Origin: an uncultured Chloroflexus sp.
Lineage (GTDB): Bacteria; Chloroflexota; Chloroflexia; Chloroflexales; Chloroflexaceae
NCBI RefSeq assembly: GCF_937129525.1
Contig: NZ_CAKZNK010000092.1
Location: 1 to 55,538, forward strand
Direction: 5' to 3'
Length of the DNA stretch: 55,538 nucleotides
A program made the translations under genes and the position numbers. The notes beneath the pieces were generated by a model. That model was not told the origin of the DNA and did not search any database. It saw only the letters and a list, made by a program, of their open reading frames with translations. Positions within the stretch are counted from its first letter, which is position 1, and each line of letters begins with the position of its first letter. Below, one piece after another: positions 17,988 to 27,422 of the stretch.

Positions 17988-18821
17988 ATGGCAACCGAGA
18001 CTGACATCATTCGTGAGTGGGCAGCGCGTCCTGGTCGTCATATTGTGAATCTTAGCGGTGGCAAAGATAGCACTGCCCTTGCCATCTATCTCCATGACAA
18101 AATACCGCAGATTGAATATGTTTTCTGCGACACGCACAAAGAACTGCCAGAAACCTACGAATATCTGGATCGTCTGGAAGGATTTTTGCAGCGTCCTATC
18201 ATTCGCCTCAATGCCCAGCGCGGATTTGACCATTGGCTTGATATGTATGGCGGGATGCTACCTTCCGCGCAGGTTCGCTGGTGTACTCGCAAACTGAAGA
18301 TCGAACCATTTGAAGCATTCATCGGCGATGATCTGGTCTGGAGCTATATCGGTATTCGGGCAGATGAAGGTCGAAGCGGGTACATTTCAACGAAACCTAA
18401 TGTGCGTCCGGTCTATCCATTCAAAGAATTGGGCATGACGATTGCCGACATTGAGCGTATCCTCGAAATGAGCGGCTTAGGATTGCCGGCATACTACTCC
18501 TGGCGCCAACGGAGCGGCTGCTTTTTCTGCTTCTTTCAGCGAACCGGAGAATGGATAGGCTTGAAAGAGCATCATCCCAATCTGTTTGAGCAGGCGAAGG
18601 CGTATGAGACGGAACGAGGCGGGGAACATTTCTACTGGCGTCAGCGCGAAAGTTTGGCTGAACTGGAACGTCCTGAACGCATTGCGCAGATCAAGCGCGA
18701 ACACGCTATGCGGCTGGAAACAGAGCGCAAAAAACGCCCTAACCGACCGCTGATCGAATTGGTTGGAGCGGCTCTCGATGCCGAAGATGACGAGGTTGGA
18801 TGCGATATTTGCCATCTGTGA
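17988..18821 (+). CDS. Short DndC-like PP-loop (PAPS reductase family) protein
   Basis: A 277-aa member of the PAPS-reductase/DndC superfamily. The PP-loop SGGKDST is at 23-29. C99 (RWCTRKLK) with C178 and C181 (SGCFFCF) match the Fe-S cysteine pattern of DndC/BrxP-type enzymes, and a further C272/C275 pair (GCDIC) closes the protein. DndC activates the DNA backbone with ATP so that sulfur can replace a non-bridging oxygen; canonical DndC is much longer (about 500 aa from memory), so this is a compact version closer in size to CysH or BREX-4 BrxP. ATG 17988 has AAGAGGAG upstream. Residues before dptF are separated by only 9 nt. A cysteine desulfurase (DndA/IscS) is not encoded nearby and must come from elsewhere. 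Confidence 0.82.
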   Translation: MATETDIIREWAARPGRHIVNLSGGKDSTALAIYLHDKIPQIEYVFCDTHKELPETYEYLDRLEGFLQRPIIRLNAQRGFDHWLDMYGGMLPSAQVRWCTRKLKIEPFEAFIGDDLVWSYIGIRADEGRSGYISTKPNVRPVYPFKELGMTIADIERILEMSGLGLPAYYSWRQRSGCFFCFFQRTGEWIGLKEHHPNLFEQAKAYETERGGEHFYWRQRESLAELERPERIAQIKREHAMRLETERKKRPNRPLIELVGAALDAEDDEVGCDICHL

Positions 18822-18830
18822 GGTGGTGGC

Positions 18831-20591
18831 ATGGCACGTGTGCAAAATCCATTCGTTGATTATCTCAACCGATACACGACCGCTTCGCCAAACCATGAAG
18901 CCGCTTTCGATGAGTATATTGCGGCAGCGCAACCACCTGCTGCCGGCCCTCTCCGGTTGCAAACCAAAATTGAGCGATTCTTACTCGAAGTATATAACAA
19001 AGACCGACCACCCTCTGTAATTCTGACCGGTAATGCCGGTGATGGCAAAACCTATTTATGTCGCCAGGTATTGCGGACGTTTGGTTCTCCGCAGGTGTCA
19101 GATTTGTTGTGGGAAAGTCTTGTTGATCGTCCGATTGAGCGCAATGGAACGCGCTTGTTCGTTGTCAAAGATCTCTCAGAATTGAGTGAAGAAAAGGGGA
19201 AGGAGATTCTTGATCGTTTGGGTGAGGGATTAAATAATCCGGCAAATCCTAATCGATATCTCATTGCCGCAAACGAAGGTAGACTGCGGCAATTGCTTTC
19301 AGGTTTGCCCCATCGAGGAGAGTTATCTCAAACGATCAATCATCAGCTCGAAAATGGCGCGGAAATTACCAACGAATCCTTGATTGTAATCAACCTAAAT
19401 CGCGTCGCAACCTCAACATTTGTGCCAGAAACGTTGCGTTGGATGACTGATCCGCGTCACTGGCACGACTGTCAGCAGTGTCACGCGCGAGATAAATGCC
19501 CGATTCGGTACAATGCTGAGCAATTAGCCAATAACGAGATTGTTAGTCGGGTGCAAACTCTGTATCAGCTCTTGGAAGCTATTGGCGAACATCTAACTGT
19601 TCGTGACATGCTGATCCATTTCGCATACACCATCAGTGGCGGCCAAACATGCAGAAAAATCCAGCAGGCAGGAAGTGATTTGTCACAGTTTGTCTACTAC
19701 GAAAATATCTTTGGACGAGCTGATGATGAAGGGTTTCGCCGCAAGTCACATCTTACCCAACTCCTGGCCCGGCTGCAGATCGGTCAACATTCCAGCTTTG
19801 AAATTGACGAATTTATTTTGAGTGGAGGGAAAACATCTGACGAGACGTTTATCCATCAGAAGTTGTTTGGCGAGACAATCGATGTAAACTTTAAGCAGTT
19901 TAATCAAGACCGACGCGCATATCTCGAAGGAAGTGATAATTCGCGAGCGCAAGACGCGCTCAAGTGGCTACCGCATTGCCGACGTAAAATCTTTTTTACT
20001 GGATCGATCCATCACTATTACCGACTCTTACCGTTTCGGTTCTTTCAAGAATACCACCAGCTCTACAGATCGTCTGGAGAGAGAATAGACGAACAAACAT
20101 TACGCTTGTTTGTTAAGGGCTTAAATCGGGCTTTTTCGCGACTATATCTCCACGAAGATCAGCACCTGTATATAACCGCACAATATTTACATAGTGTTAA
20201 TCAGCCACATCCGTTAGTGTTATTTAGGATACCAATTGACAATATTCGCCTGTTTTTTGACGAGACTGCTGCTGATTACATTGATGTCACTCGATACACA
20301 CTCTGTTTAGATATTTCACCTCCGCGTACATCACAAAATCAGGAACCGCTCAAATGGCGATTGGGGATCTTGCAGTTTGAGTACATTATGCGATTAGCCG
20401 TCGGAGGAAACTTCGCAATTCTTGCCACGGAATGCGAGCTTGACATTCGACGGTTGAAGGATGAACTGATCAAACGGTTTGCGCCTACCACGTTGGATCA
20501 ACATGTGGTCGAGTTCTTCATGCCTGCTCGCAGCAGGTATGAACTGCGCAGGTTGCGAATTAATGAACACCGGAAAATTGTCGCTGAGTAA
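18831..20591 (+). CDS. dptF: DptF, phosphorothioation-dependent restriction ATPase
   Basis: A 586-aa P-loop protein with Walker A GNAGDGKT at residues 67-74 and a C-x2-C-x5-C cluster (C214, C217, C223) that may bind zinc. N-terminal layout, length and position match DptF (DndF), one of three proteins that restrict DNA lacking phosphorothioate marks in Dnd systems. ATG 18831 follows GAGGTGG at a good distance and lies 9 nt after the DndC-like gene. The next two genes fit DptG and DptH. Assignment is from remembered family features plus gene order. Confidence 0.78.
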   Translation: MARVQNPFVDYLNRYTTASPNHEAAFDEYIAAAQPPAAGPLRLQTKIERFLLEVYNKDRPPSVILTGNAGDGKTYLCRQVLRTFGSPQVSDLLWESLVDRPIERNGTRLFVVKDLSELSEEKGKEILDRLGEGLNNPANPNRYLIAANEGRLRQLLSGLPHRGELSQTINHQLENGAEITNESLIVINLNRVATSTFVPETLRWMTDPRHWHDCQQCHARDKCPIRYNAEQLANNEIVSRVQTLYQLLEAIGEHLTVRDMLIHFAYTISGGQTCRKIQQAGSDLSQFVYYENIFGRADDEGFRRKSHLTQLLARLQIGQHSSFEIDEFILSGGKTSDETFIHQKLFGETIDVNFKQFNQDRRAYLEGSDNSRAQDALKWLPHCRRKIFFTGSIHHYYRLLPFRFFQEYHQLYRSSGERIDEQTLRLFVKGLNRAFSRLYLHEDQHLYITAQYLHSVNQPHPLVLFRIPIDNIRLFFDETAADYIDVTRYTLCLDISPPRTSQNQEPLKWRLGILQFEYIMRLAVGGNFAILATECELDIRRLKDELIKRFAPTTLDQHVVEFFMPARSRYELRRLRINEHRKIVAE

Positions 20592-20610
20592 CTCAAGGAA
20601 AGTAAGAGCT

Positions 20611-22248
20611 ATGAATGTCTACGGTCAGTTTCAGAGGGATGAAAAATACCCGCTTGAGGCGCTTATTTGGGGGCATCGCCTGCGTGATAATCAGCACTGG
20701 ATTGAATATTTGCTCGAATTTCTCAGCGTGTTAGTTGGATACGACTACAGTTTTGGTCGAGGTACACAGCCGCACCAAAAATATCGAATTCCCAAGAGAT
20801 TGGGATTGCGTAGATTTATTTTCTATGACAAGTACGAGAAGACACAGGATAGCCGAGATGATCGCGCTGTCAAAATGCTCAGAGAGGCTTTAGTAAATAA
20901 GGTTGAGCAAAACAAATATGATGCTGAAGCAACATTACAGCAGATCCAGGTGTTATTGCGATCATTTGCGGTTATTGAGGATAACCGGTCTTGGTATGCA
21001 AAAAGTCTATTTCCTGCTCACGAAAATTTGCTGCTCTGGGAAGCGTTACGCAAGAGATCAACGAAAGATACATACCGGGGGCCTGTTGACCATTTTTCTG
21101 CTGATGATCTGGACGAAAGTATCGAGTTTAATGCCCGTAACTTCTTTGCGCGGGGAGGTGAACTCTACTACTTGATCATTTCTGCTGGCACGGAACACGA
21201 CTCTGAGCGACGTGAGCGCATTGCGCGTAGCCTGTGGCGGTTACTCACCGAGCAAAATCAGTCTCTCGGTGAACTGGCCAGCCTGATTGATCAAACTTGG
21301 CAGGAACAAAAACAGTCACCTGACAATGATGCTCAGGGTTCGCCTGGCTGGATACCTGATCCTGATTGCAAACTGTATCAACAGTTTGCCGAAGATCTCG
21401 ATATTTTGCTTGATAATAGTCTGGATGCTCTTGAAAGCCTGGAATTACTTGCGCATCTCATTTGCTTTCACGTTATTCTCTACATTTACCATCGCGCTCA
21501 TCCTCAACATGATCCGAGTCTCTGCCAAACTGGCAAGTGCCTTGATGTCTGTCGTCCTGAGTTGCTGATTGATATTCCCGGCGATGAAGAAAGTCAGAAG
21601 GTTCGCTCACTTTCAGCTAATCAACTGCGTTTGCATGAACAGTGGCAGGTTGAACGTGTCAGACGCTATATCAAAGCAAAGGTGGAAGCGATAGCTAAAC
21701 AGACTCCTCCCGATCAATTTCTCGATCAGATTAGAGCGGAAGTTGATCGCTACTTAGGGGGAATTCGCAGGAAGGGGCGAGAACAATTTGAAAAAAATAT
21801 GCAATCCTTCGAGCCGAAGGTTCTGGCAGGTTATACAGCGCACATGCTCGATCAGGTAGTTGAATCGCTTGATGAAGTCATGGGTAGGAACTTTCGCGAT
21901 CACTTCGTCAGCGTTCATCGTCGTCTTGGCCGATCAATCGGTCTGATTGCGCCATTGCGAGGGCCGCAACCTCGTTTCGTACTCGGTGATAATTTGCTTA
22001 AGACGCTTACAATGACTGTTATTCCTGCCGGTAAAACCATGACGTTTGGCCAGTTCCTTGAAACGCTTTACGCGCGTTACGGGATCATCATTGGTCCAGG
22101 CGAGGCGCGCAAAGCACAATTTTTTAAGCGGAGCCGGACAAATGAGGGAGTCTTTGCTCGAAATCGAGATCGGTTTTTGTTGCGCATGAAACTTGCCGGG
22201 TTGTTGACCCAATACTCTGATGCCACGGCTATGGTTCATCGACCATAA
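20611..22248 (+). CDS. dptG: Probable DptG, restriction component
   Basis: A 545-aa protein between dptF and dptH, the standard place of dptG. I do not see a catalytic motif. Features are a tyrosine/arginine-rich N-terminal block (GYDYSFGRGTQPHQKYRIPKR), long helical stretches and a cysteine cluster C305-x4-C310-x3-C314 preceded by two histidines (HPQHD), possibly metal or Fe-S binding. ATG 20611 has AAGGAAAG upstream; the frame opens 132 nt earlier inside dptF, but that part is out-of-frame shadow sequence. The protein is somewhat longer than the DptG I remember, so the name rests mainly on synteny. Confidence 0.6.
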   Translation: MNVYGQFQRDEKYPLEALIWGHRLRDNQHWIEYLLEFLSVLVGYDYSFGRGTQPHQKYRIPKRLGLRRFIFYDKYEKTQDSRDDRAVKMLREALVNKVEQNKYDAEATLQQIQVLLRSFAVIEDNRSWYAKSLFPAHENLLLWEALRKRSTKDTYRGPVDHFSADDLDESIEFNARNFFARGGELYYLIISAGTEHDSERRERIARSLWRLLTEQNQSLGELASLIDQTWQEQKQSPDNDAQGSPGWIPDPDCKLYQQFAEDLDILLDNSLDALESLELLAHLICFHVILYIYHRAHPQHDPSLCQTGKCLDVCRPELLIDIPGDEESQKVRSLSANQLRLHEQWQVERVRRYIKAKVEAIAKQTPPDQFLDQIRAEVDRYLGGIRRKGREQFEKNMQSFEPKVLAGYTAHMLDQVVESLDEVMGRNFRDHFVSVHRRLGRSIGLIAPLRGPQPRFVLGDNLLKTLTMTVIPAGKTMTFGQFLETLYARYGIIIGPGEARKAQFFKRSRTNEGVFARNRDRFLLRMKLAGLLTQYSDATAMVHRP

Positions 22249-22265
22249 CATCAATGGGGGCCACA

Positions 22266-25200
22266 ATGAAACCAGAAACCGATCAAATTATTGCTCGAGC
22301 TGTTATTCGTTGCATTAATACGATCCAATCATCTAATCAAACAGGTCGTTTATTTATTCGTCTCGAGGATTTCAGTGCGTTGGTGTATCGACAGATCCTC
22401 CAATTTATTAAACGTTATCCAAACATCATTGCGCGCACTATCGAGCCTATTCCGGGCTTTGAGAGCTTTGCAATCGAAGATGGTCGATCGGCTACCTGGT
22501 ATCGCAATCATTTAGAGTCTGGCAAGACGTTGTTATTGATCTTTAATCGACGAACTAGCGATGCGCAGAGTCTCAAAGACATCTATACCATTAATAATGC
22601 GACATTGATTCGAGAGCAACTTGAGGATTTAATTGAGGCAAGTATTCAACATTACCAGTATAATGAGGTTGAAAAGGAGATACTTGTCGCTTTTGTTGGT
22701 AAAACTCTTAAAACGATTGGAGTAGAACCGCAACTTCATGATTTGGTTGGGTTTTTTGTTGAAATAGATCTTCTCTTAAGTGATAATAATGACATTGAAA
22801 CTGCGATTGCTATTTCGCTTCCGCATCTAGGTCTTTTCCGTTGTCGTAGATTGGCGAAATCTTTGTTCGATCACCGCAGTCGAAGCCTGCTGCGAGAGAT
22901 ATACCGCGCAGCGCGTATTGGGCTGGAAATTATAGATGAAAACCAGCAAGAAAAGTTGTTGGATAACCTTGCTGCCGCTGAATTCAGTAATGAAAGTGAA
23001 GTAAAAGGTTTGTCTGGCGCAGAGAAAAGGCAATTACTTCGCGATTTTATCAATGGCGCATTGGCCAATCAACCCGAACAGCTCAAACGTGTTCTTGAAA
23101 TAGACTGGGAAGAGGTACAGCAAATCATAAAACCTCGCCGACGCGCGGCCACGAAGGAGCAAGTTATTCAAGAATTGCGGGAGGTAAATCAAGAATTATC
23201 GTCACCTATCGAAGAGATAGATATGTTGATTGATGCGATAGAGCGAGATGTTGATCCTGGAACACCACTTATTGAGGCGGTCTTGCAAGTAGTGCATGCA
23301 CAACTATCACCTGAAGTGCGCGCTGCTCTGCGTCGTTTGATGCGTCCCCGTGACACTAAAAATGCCGATTTTCTTTACGGCTTGATGACCTTACTGGTTG
23401 AGATGTATCACCTCTATGGGCAAGACCGATCCGCCAAATTGCGAGTGTCAGTACAGTTTAAGCCAACGGATAAACGATCAAAGAAGACAAGTCTATTCGA
23501 AGCAGCGCGCGCTTTTCAGTGCGTGTATGGTGGCATTGAGCAGTTTATGCCGACAATTCACTGGGATCTAGATCAGTTGTGGAAGATAGTAGCGGATAGA
23601 CAGGCCATCGAAGATGAGGAAGATGCGGAGGAGCAGGAGCGTAAAGTACATCTTCAGTTTAGTGTTACGCTCGAACCGATGGATCGTCAAGCCCGCCCTC
23701 TTGCCAAAGCAGATCTTTACTGGGAATACCGGGCTGATAGTCCAGTTGCAGCAACCGCCCTGGCACTTGAGAGTGAATTATCTCAAACTCAACAGACTCT
23801 GTTAGGTCCCATATTTGATACGGGGTTGACCGCGCTACGCATTCCGGTCTACTCTTCCTACCAAAATATCGACAAGATCGATGATCTTGACTTGTATCAG
23901 CCATTCCGAACACTCGGACGATGGTTTCAGAATGCTGGCAACCTGCGAGATATGCTGCAGGATATCTGTCGTGAAAAAGGTGTGCGAAAGGACATTGTCG
24001 ATCCGATTCTGGAATCTCTATCCAAATTAGAGCAGGCATGGGCAGCTTTCATTCACGCAGCGCAAAGCGGCCTTTTCAATGAGAGGGTTGCATTACTGCT
24101 AGAGCAATACAAGGAATTTCTCCACACCGCTCTATCAAGTCTCACAAAAAGCCAGTATTTGCCGCTATACCGCATTATCAACCGCGCCTGGATGATAAGT
24201 CCATCTTCGCCTGACTCTTGGGTAGTCATGCCATTGATTCACCCTCTCAAGCTGGCCTGGTGGCACAATCGCGCGCGCGCATTCAATAATTTGGTTATGC
24301 GTATGTTCGGCAGTGATGAAGCGGAGCATGTGCATGTAATAGATCACAAGATCTTGCAACGTGAAATTGGCGCTGCCTACAGCTCGCATCATATCCCTCC
24401 GGCGCTTAGTGTCGCAGACAGAGGTCTACAGGGGCAATGGTTCACGGCTTATGAGGAAGTGCAGGGATACGAACTGTTCCGACTATATATTGATCCATCA
24501 GAAATGGCTGGCTTTAATATTGCCGAATTAGCTGAAGATGAACAAGATATAGCGCAAAGTCAGGCAGTAAATGTCCTGGTCAGTGTTGTGCAAGATTATC
24601 TAGCGACATATCCATTTGCGCGCGACGGTCTAACAATCGTTTTTCTCGAGTGCAAACACTCTGCGCTACCGATCATGATGCTGGAGAAGCTTGATCAAAT
24701 CAGCAGAAAAGCTCCTTTACTACAACAGCTTCATGTTACTGTTCATACTTCTCGGCATGGCGCGACTATTTATCGGCGAATTGATCAGTGGTTAAATGGG
24801 GAAATGGCGCGAACAGAGCGTGAAGGAGCCGGATACTTACCGAGAATCACCGTAGATGTGATTGAATGCTCATTGCAAGACGTGATTCGCCAAGTAGCAC
24901 CGGCAGATCTTGTTTTATTGGTCGACTTTTTTACCCACAATAGTCGGCGCTTGAAAGCGAAACTTGAACAATATCAGGAAGAAACTCAAGAAAGTATCAT
25001 TCATGCTCATCAGATCAAGCCTGAACCATTTGAAGAAGGAGAAGCTTTCCGCCGCCTTCGCTTAACATCGACGGCAAAACCGGATATTCTGCGACTGTTT
25101 TTGTTGTGCCAATACGCCGGTACGCTGTCCGCAGGTGAAAAACTACCAACTGTCGATCAAAATATTAATCTCTATTCTGATCTGTCACTGGAACGATGGC

Positions 25201-27422
25201 AGGACCTGATCGAACAACTTCACAATCACTTCAACTGGGTAGTTTGTTACGATGAGACAATCGATCGCTTCTTGTTACGAGCAGCCGCTCAGGACAAGAT
25301 ACAGGTTATTCGTTACGCGCTAGGCTTAGGGGTGCAACGCTTGCACCATTTGACAATCTCGTCTGCCGGTCGCGCGCAGGAAATAGTCGAACAACGACTG
25401 GCCTCTCGGCTCGAACAGATGTTGCCGACCTTTTCTCGCGATCAATGCCGGCAAATTGCCGGCCATCTGGCGAATAGAGCAAATCAGGTCTCCGGCGACA
25501 TTGTATTGCGCGCGGCTGGTCCAGGGGTGTTTCTGAACGAATTGATCGGGTTAGTAGCGGCAATCTTTGAGACAGAACAGGTCTTTCGTCAGCAGTATCC
25601 TGATGGTTTGCCGGTTTGGATTCTGCTTGACGATTTTAAGCATTGGTTCAACCAGGAGAAAGTGCCAGACTTGCTCTTCATAGGTCTCAGACAAGATGAC
25701 AACCAACTGAATGTAACACTTCAAATTATCGAAGCAAAATGTGTTAATGTTGATGCTGTAGAACCAGAGGCGCGCGATGCCAGGTTGCAGGTGCGAAGTG
25801 GTATCAGTAAGTTAGTGAGAGCCTTTGCGCCGGGTGGTTCTCATCTTGACGCGCCATACTGGTATGATCAGCTTTACCGGGCGATTGCCGGTAATGTGAG
25901 CCTCACCGATCGTACACGGGCGCTTTGGGAAGGGATTTGCGACGATTTGTACGCAGGCAATTTCGCGCTTAATGCCAGTGGTCATAGTATGGTCTTCTGC
26001 TATGATGGCCAGGCCGGTATTGTGAACGGGCCGGAGGTAAAGGAGTTCCCTGAAAGGTTTGCTGAAACGCCTGAGGTGCCGCTTTACGAACACCGCTACG
26101 GTCGTAAGGAATTGGTGACCGTGCTGCGTAACTTGATCCAGCAGACAAGCAGTATTGATGAGAAGCGAACGTTTGATTGGAACATGGATGATGGAGACAA
26201 AAAGGATCCTCTACCAACTACTGATCCCCTTTCCCCTCCACCCAATACATTGCCTGAACCGAGGCTCGTAGCTTCTTCCAATGATAACGAATCTTCAGAA
26301 GATAAAGAAATCCCTGGCCCACTTCCACCGGTTGATCCAGCCTGGCTGCAACAAAAAGCTGCTGAGATCGAATATGCCTTGCGTATTCGGAACTTCCAGT
26401 TTTACCCGATCAATATTGCTGATGCTGACCAGGGGCCGAGTATTATTCGGTTTAAGTTCAGACCAAAGCCTAATCAGCAGCTAAGTAAGATTCAGGCGCA
26501 AGCTCAAGATTTGGCTCGTGAATTGAGGCTAAAGTATCCTCCTTTTATCGATAACGTACCAGGAACCCATTTTATCGGAATTGATATTCCCCGCGAACCA
26601 CGTGCTACTGTATATCTGCGTCCGCTTCTAGATCGATTACCTGAACCAGGACCTGCAGAATTGCCAGTTATTGTTGGCATGTCACCCGATGGGAGGCTTA
26701 TCACTGAAGATTTGTCCGAATTTCCTCATCTTCTCGTCGCTGGGGCTACCAATTCGGGGAAATCAGTTTTTCTACGCAATTTATTGCTAAGCCTGCTATC
26801 TGTTTACCAGCCGGGTCAGCTAGAATTATTAATTATTGATCCAAAACAAACTGATTTTATCATTTTCGATCAGATTCCCCATTTACGTGGCGGCAAGGTT
26901 ATCGTTGACATAAACTCTGCTCGCAAGGCACTGTTGGATCTTGCCCGTAGCGAGATGCCTCGGCGACAGCGGATCATTGCCAATCGGAGCATGAAGATCA
27001 AAACGTTTAATCAGCGCTACCCAGATGAGGCGTTGCCGCCAATTGTTGCAATTATTGACGAGTATGCTTTACTGAAGAACCAAATGGATCGAAAAGAACA
27101 GGAGATATTTGAGCAACAACTCAGCATCTTAGCCGCTGCAGCTCGCTCTGTAGGCATTCATCTGGTAGTAGCAACACAGCGCCCCAGTGCCGATGTGCTT
27201 ACCTCAACAATCAAAGCCAATTTAGACGTGCGTGTAGCGCTACGGGTGGCTTCCATTGTCGATTCACGAGTCGTGCTTGATGCGCAGGGTGCCGAGAATC
27301 TGCTTGGCTATGGTGACATGCTCTTCCGCGGTTCTGATGGTAGGATAGTGCGTTTGCAAGCGCCATATATCGATGAGGACGAAATCAGTGAATGGCTGAA
27401 GGATCGGTTTGGCGAACGATAA
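22266..27422 (+). CDS. dptH: DptH, FtsK/HerA-type restriction motor
   Basis: A 1718-aa protein. The C-terminal 260 residues are a clear FtsK/SpoIIIE-HerA motor: Walker A GATNSGKS at about 1492-1499, LLIIDPKQTDF, Walker B VAIIDEYALL, and the distal VVATQRPSADVLTSTIKANL sensor region. A proline-rich, acidic linker (about 1300-1360) separates it from a large N-terminal region without known motifs, helical and leucine-rich. Size, architecture and being last of three genes match DptH (DndH), the motor needed for restriction by Dnd systems. ATG 22266 follows a G-rich RBS; an in-frame ATG at 22254 is possible. Its last 38 bp overlap the convergent methyltransferase gene, which marks the right edge of the island. 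Confidence 0.85.
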   Translation: MKPETDQIIARAVIRCINTIQSSNQTGRLFIRLEDFSALVYRQILQFIKRYPNIIARTIEPIPGFESFAIEDGRSATWYRNHLESGKTLLLIFNRRTSDAQSLKDIYTINNATLIREQLEDLIEASIQHYQYNEVEKEILVAFVGKTLKTIGVEPQLHDLVGFFVEIDLLLSDNNDIETAIAISLPHLGLFRCRRLAKSLFDHRSRSLLREIYRAARIGLEIIDENQQEKLLDNLAAAEFSNESEVKGLSGAEKRQLLRDFINGALANQPEQLKRVLEIDWEEVQQIIKPRRRAATKEQVIQELREVNQELSSPIEEIDMLIDAIERDVDPGTPLIEAVLQVVHAQLSPEVRAALRRLMRPRDTKNADFLYGLMTLLVEMYHLYGQDRSAKLRVSVQFKPTDKRSKKTSLFEAARAFQCVYGGIEQFMPTIHWDLDQLWKIVADRQAIEDEEDAEEQERKVHLQFSVTLEPMDRQARPLAKADLYWEYRADSPVAATALALESELSQTQQTLLGPIFDTGLTALRIPVYSSYQNIDKIDDLDLYQPFRTLGRWFQNAGNLRDMLQDICREKGVRKDIVDPILESLSKLEQAWAAFIHAAQSGLFNERVALLLEQYKEFLHTALSSLTKSQYLPLYRIINRAWMISPSSPDSWVVMPLIHPLKLAWWHNRARAFNNLVMRMFGSDEAEHVHVIDHKILQREIGAAYSSHHIPPALSVADRGLQGQWFTAYEEVQGYELFRLYIDPSEMAGFNIAELAEDEQDIAQSQAVNVLVSVVQDYLATYPFARDGLTIVFLECKHSALPIMMLEKLDQISRKAPLLQQLHVTVHTSRHGATIYRRIDQWLNGEMARTEREGAGYLPRITVDVIECSLQDVIRQVAPADLVLLVDFFTHNSRRLKAKLEQYQEETQESIIHAHQIKPEPFEEGEAFRRLRLTSTAKPDILRLFLLCQYAGTLSAGEKLPTVDQNINLYSDLSLERWQDLIEQLHNHFNWVVCYDETIDRFLLRAAAQDKIQVIRYALGLGVQRLHHLTISSAGRAQEIVEQRLASRLEQMLPTFSRDQCRQIAGHLANRANQVSGDIVLRAAGPGVFLNELIGLVAAIFETEQVFRQQYPDGLPVWILLDDFKHWFNQEKVPDLLFIGLRQDDNQLNVTLQIIEAKCVNVDAVEPEARDARLQVRSGISKLVRAFAPGGSHLDAPYWYDQLYRAIAGNVSLTDRTRALWEGICDDLYAGNFALNASGHSMVFCYDGQAGIVNGPEVKEFPERFAETPEVPLYEHRYGRKELVTVLRNLIQQTSSIDEKRTFDWNMDDGDKKDPLPTTDPLSPPPNTLPEPRLVASSNDNESSEDKEIPGPLPPVDPAWLQQKAAEIEYALRIRNFQFYPINIADADQGPSIIRFKFRPKPNQQLSKIQAQAQDLARELRLKYPPFIDNVPGTHFIGIDIPREPRATVYLRPLLDRLPEPGPAELPVIVGMSPDGRLITEDLSEFPHLLVAGATNSGKSVFLRNLLLSLLSVYQPGQLELLIIDPKQTDFIIFDQIPHLRGGKVIVDINSARKALLDLARSEMPRRQRIIANRSMKIKTFNQRYPDEALPPIVAIIDEYALLKNQMDRKEQEIFEQQLSILAAAARSVGIHLVVATQRPSADVLTSTIKANLDVRVALRVASIVDSRVVLDAQGAENLLGYGDMLFRGSDGRIVRLQAPYIDEDEISEWLKDRFGER

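Noticed and set aside
13638-27422. Complete canonical Dnd system
   Set aside because: No DndA cysteine desulfurase, DndB, DndD or DndE is encoded; only DndC-like and DptFGH-like parts are present.
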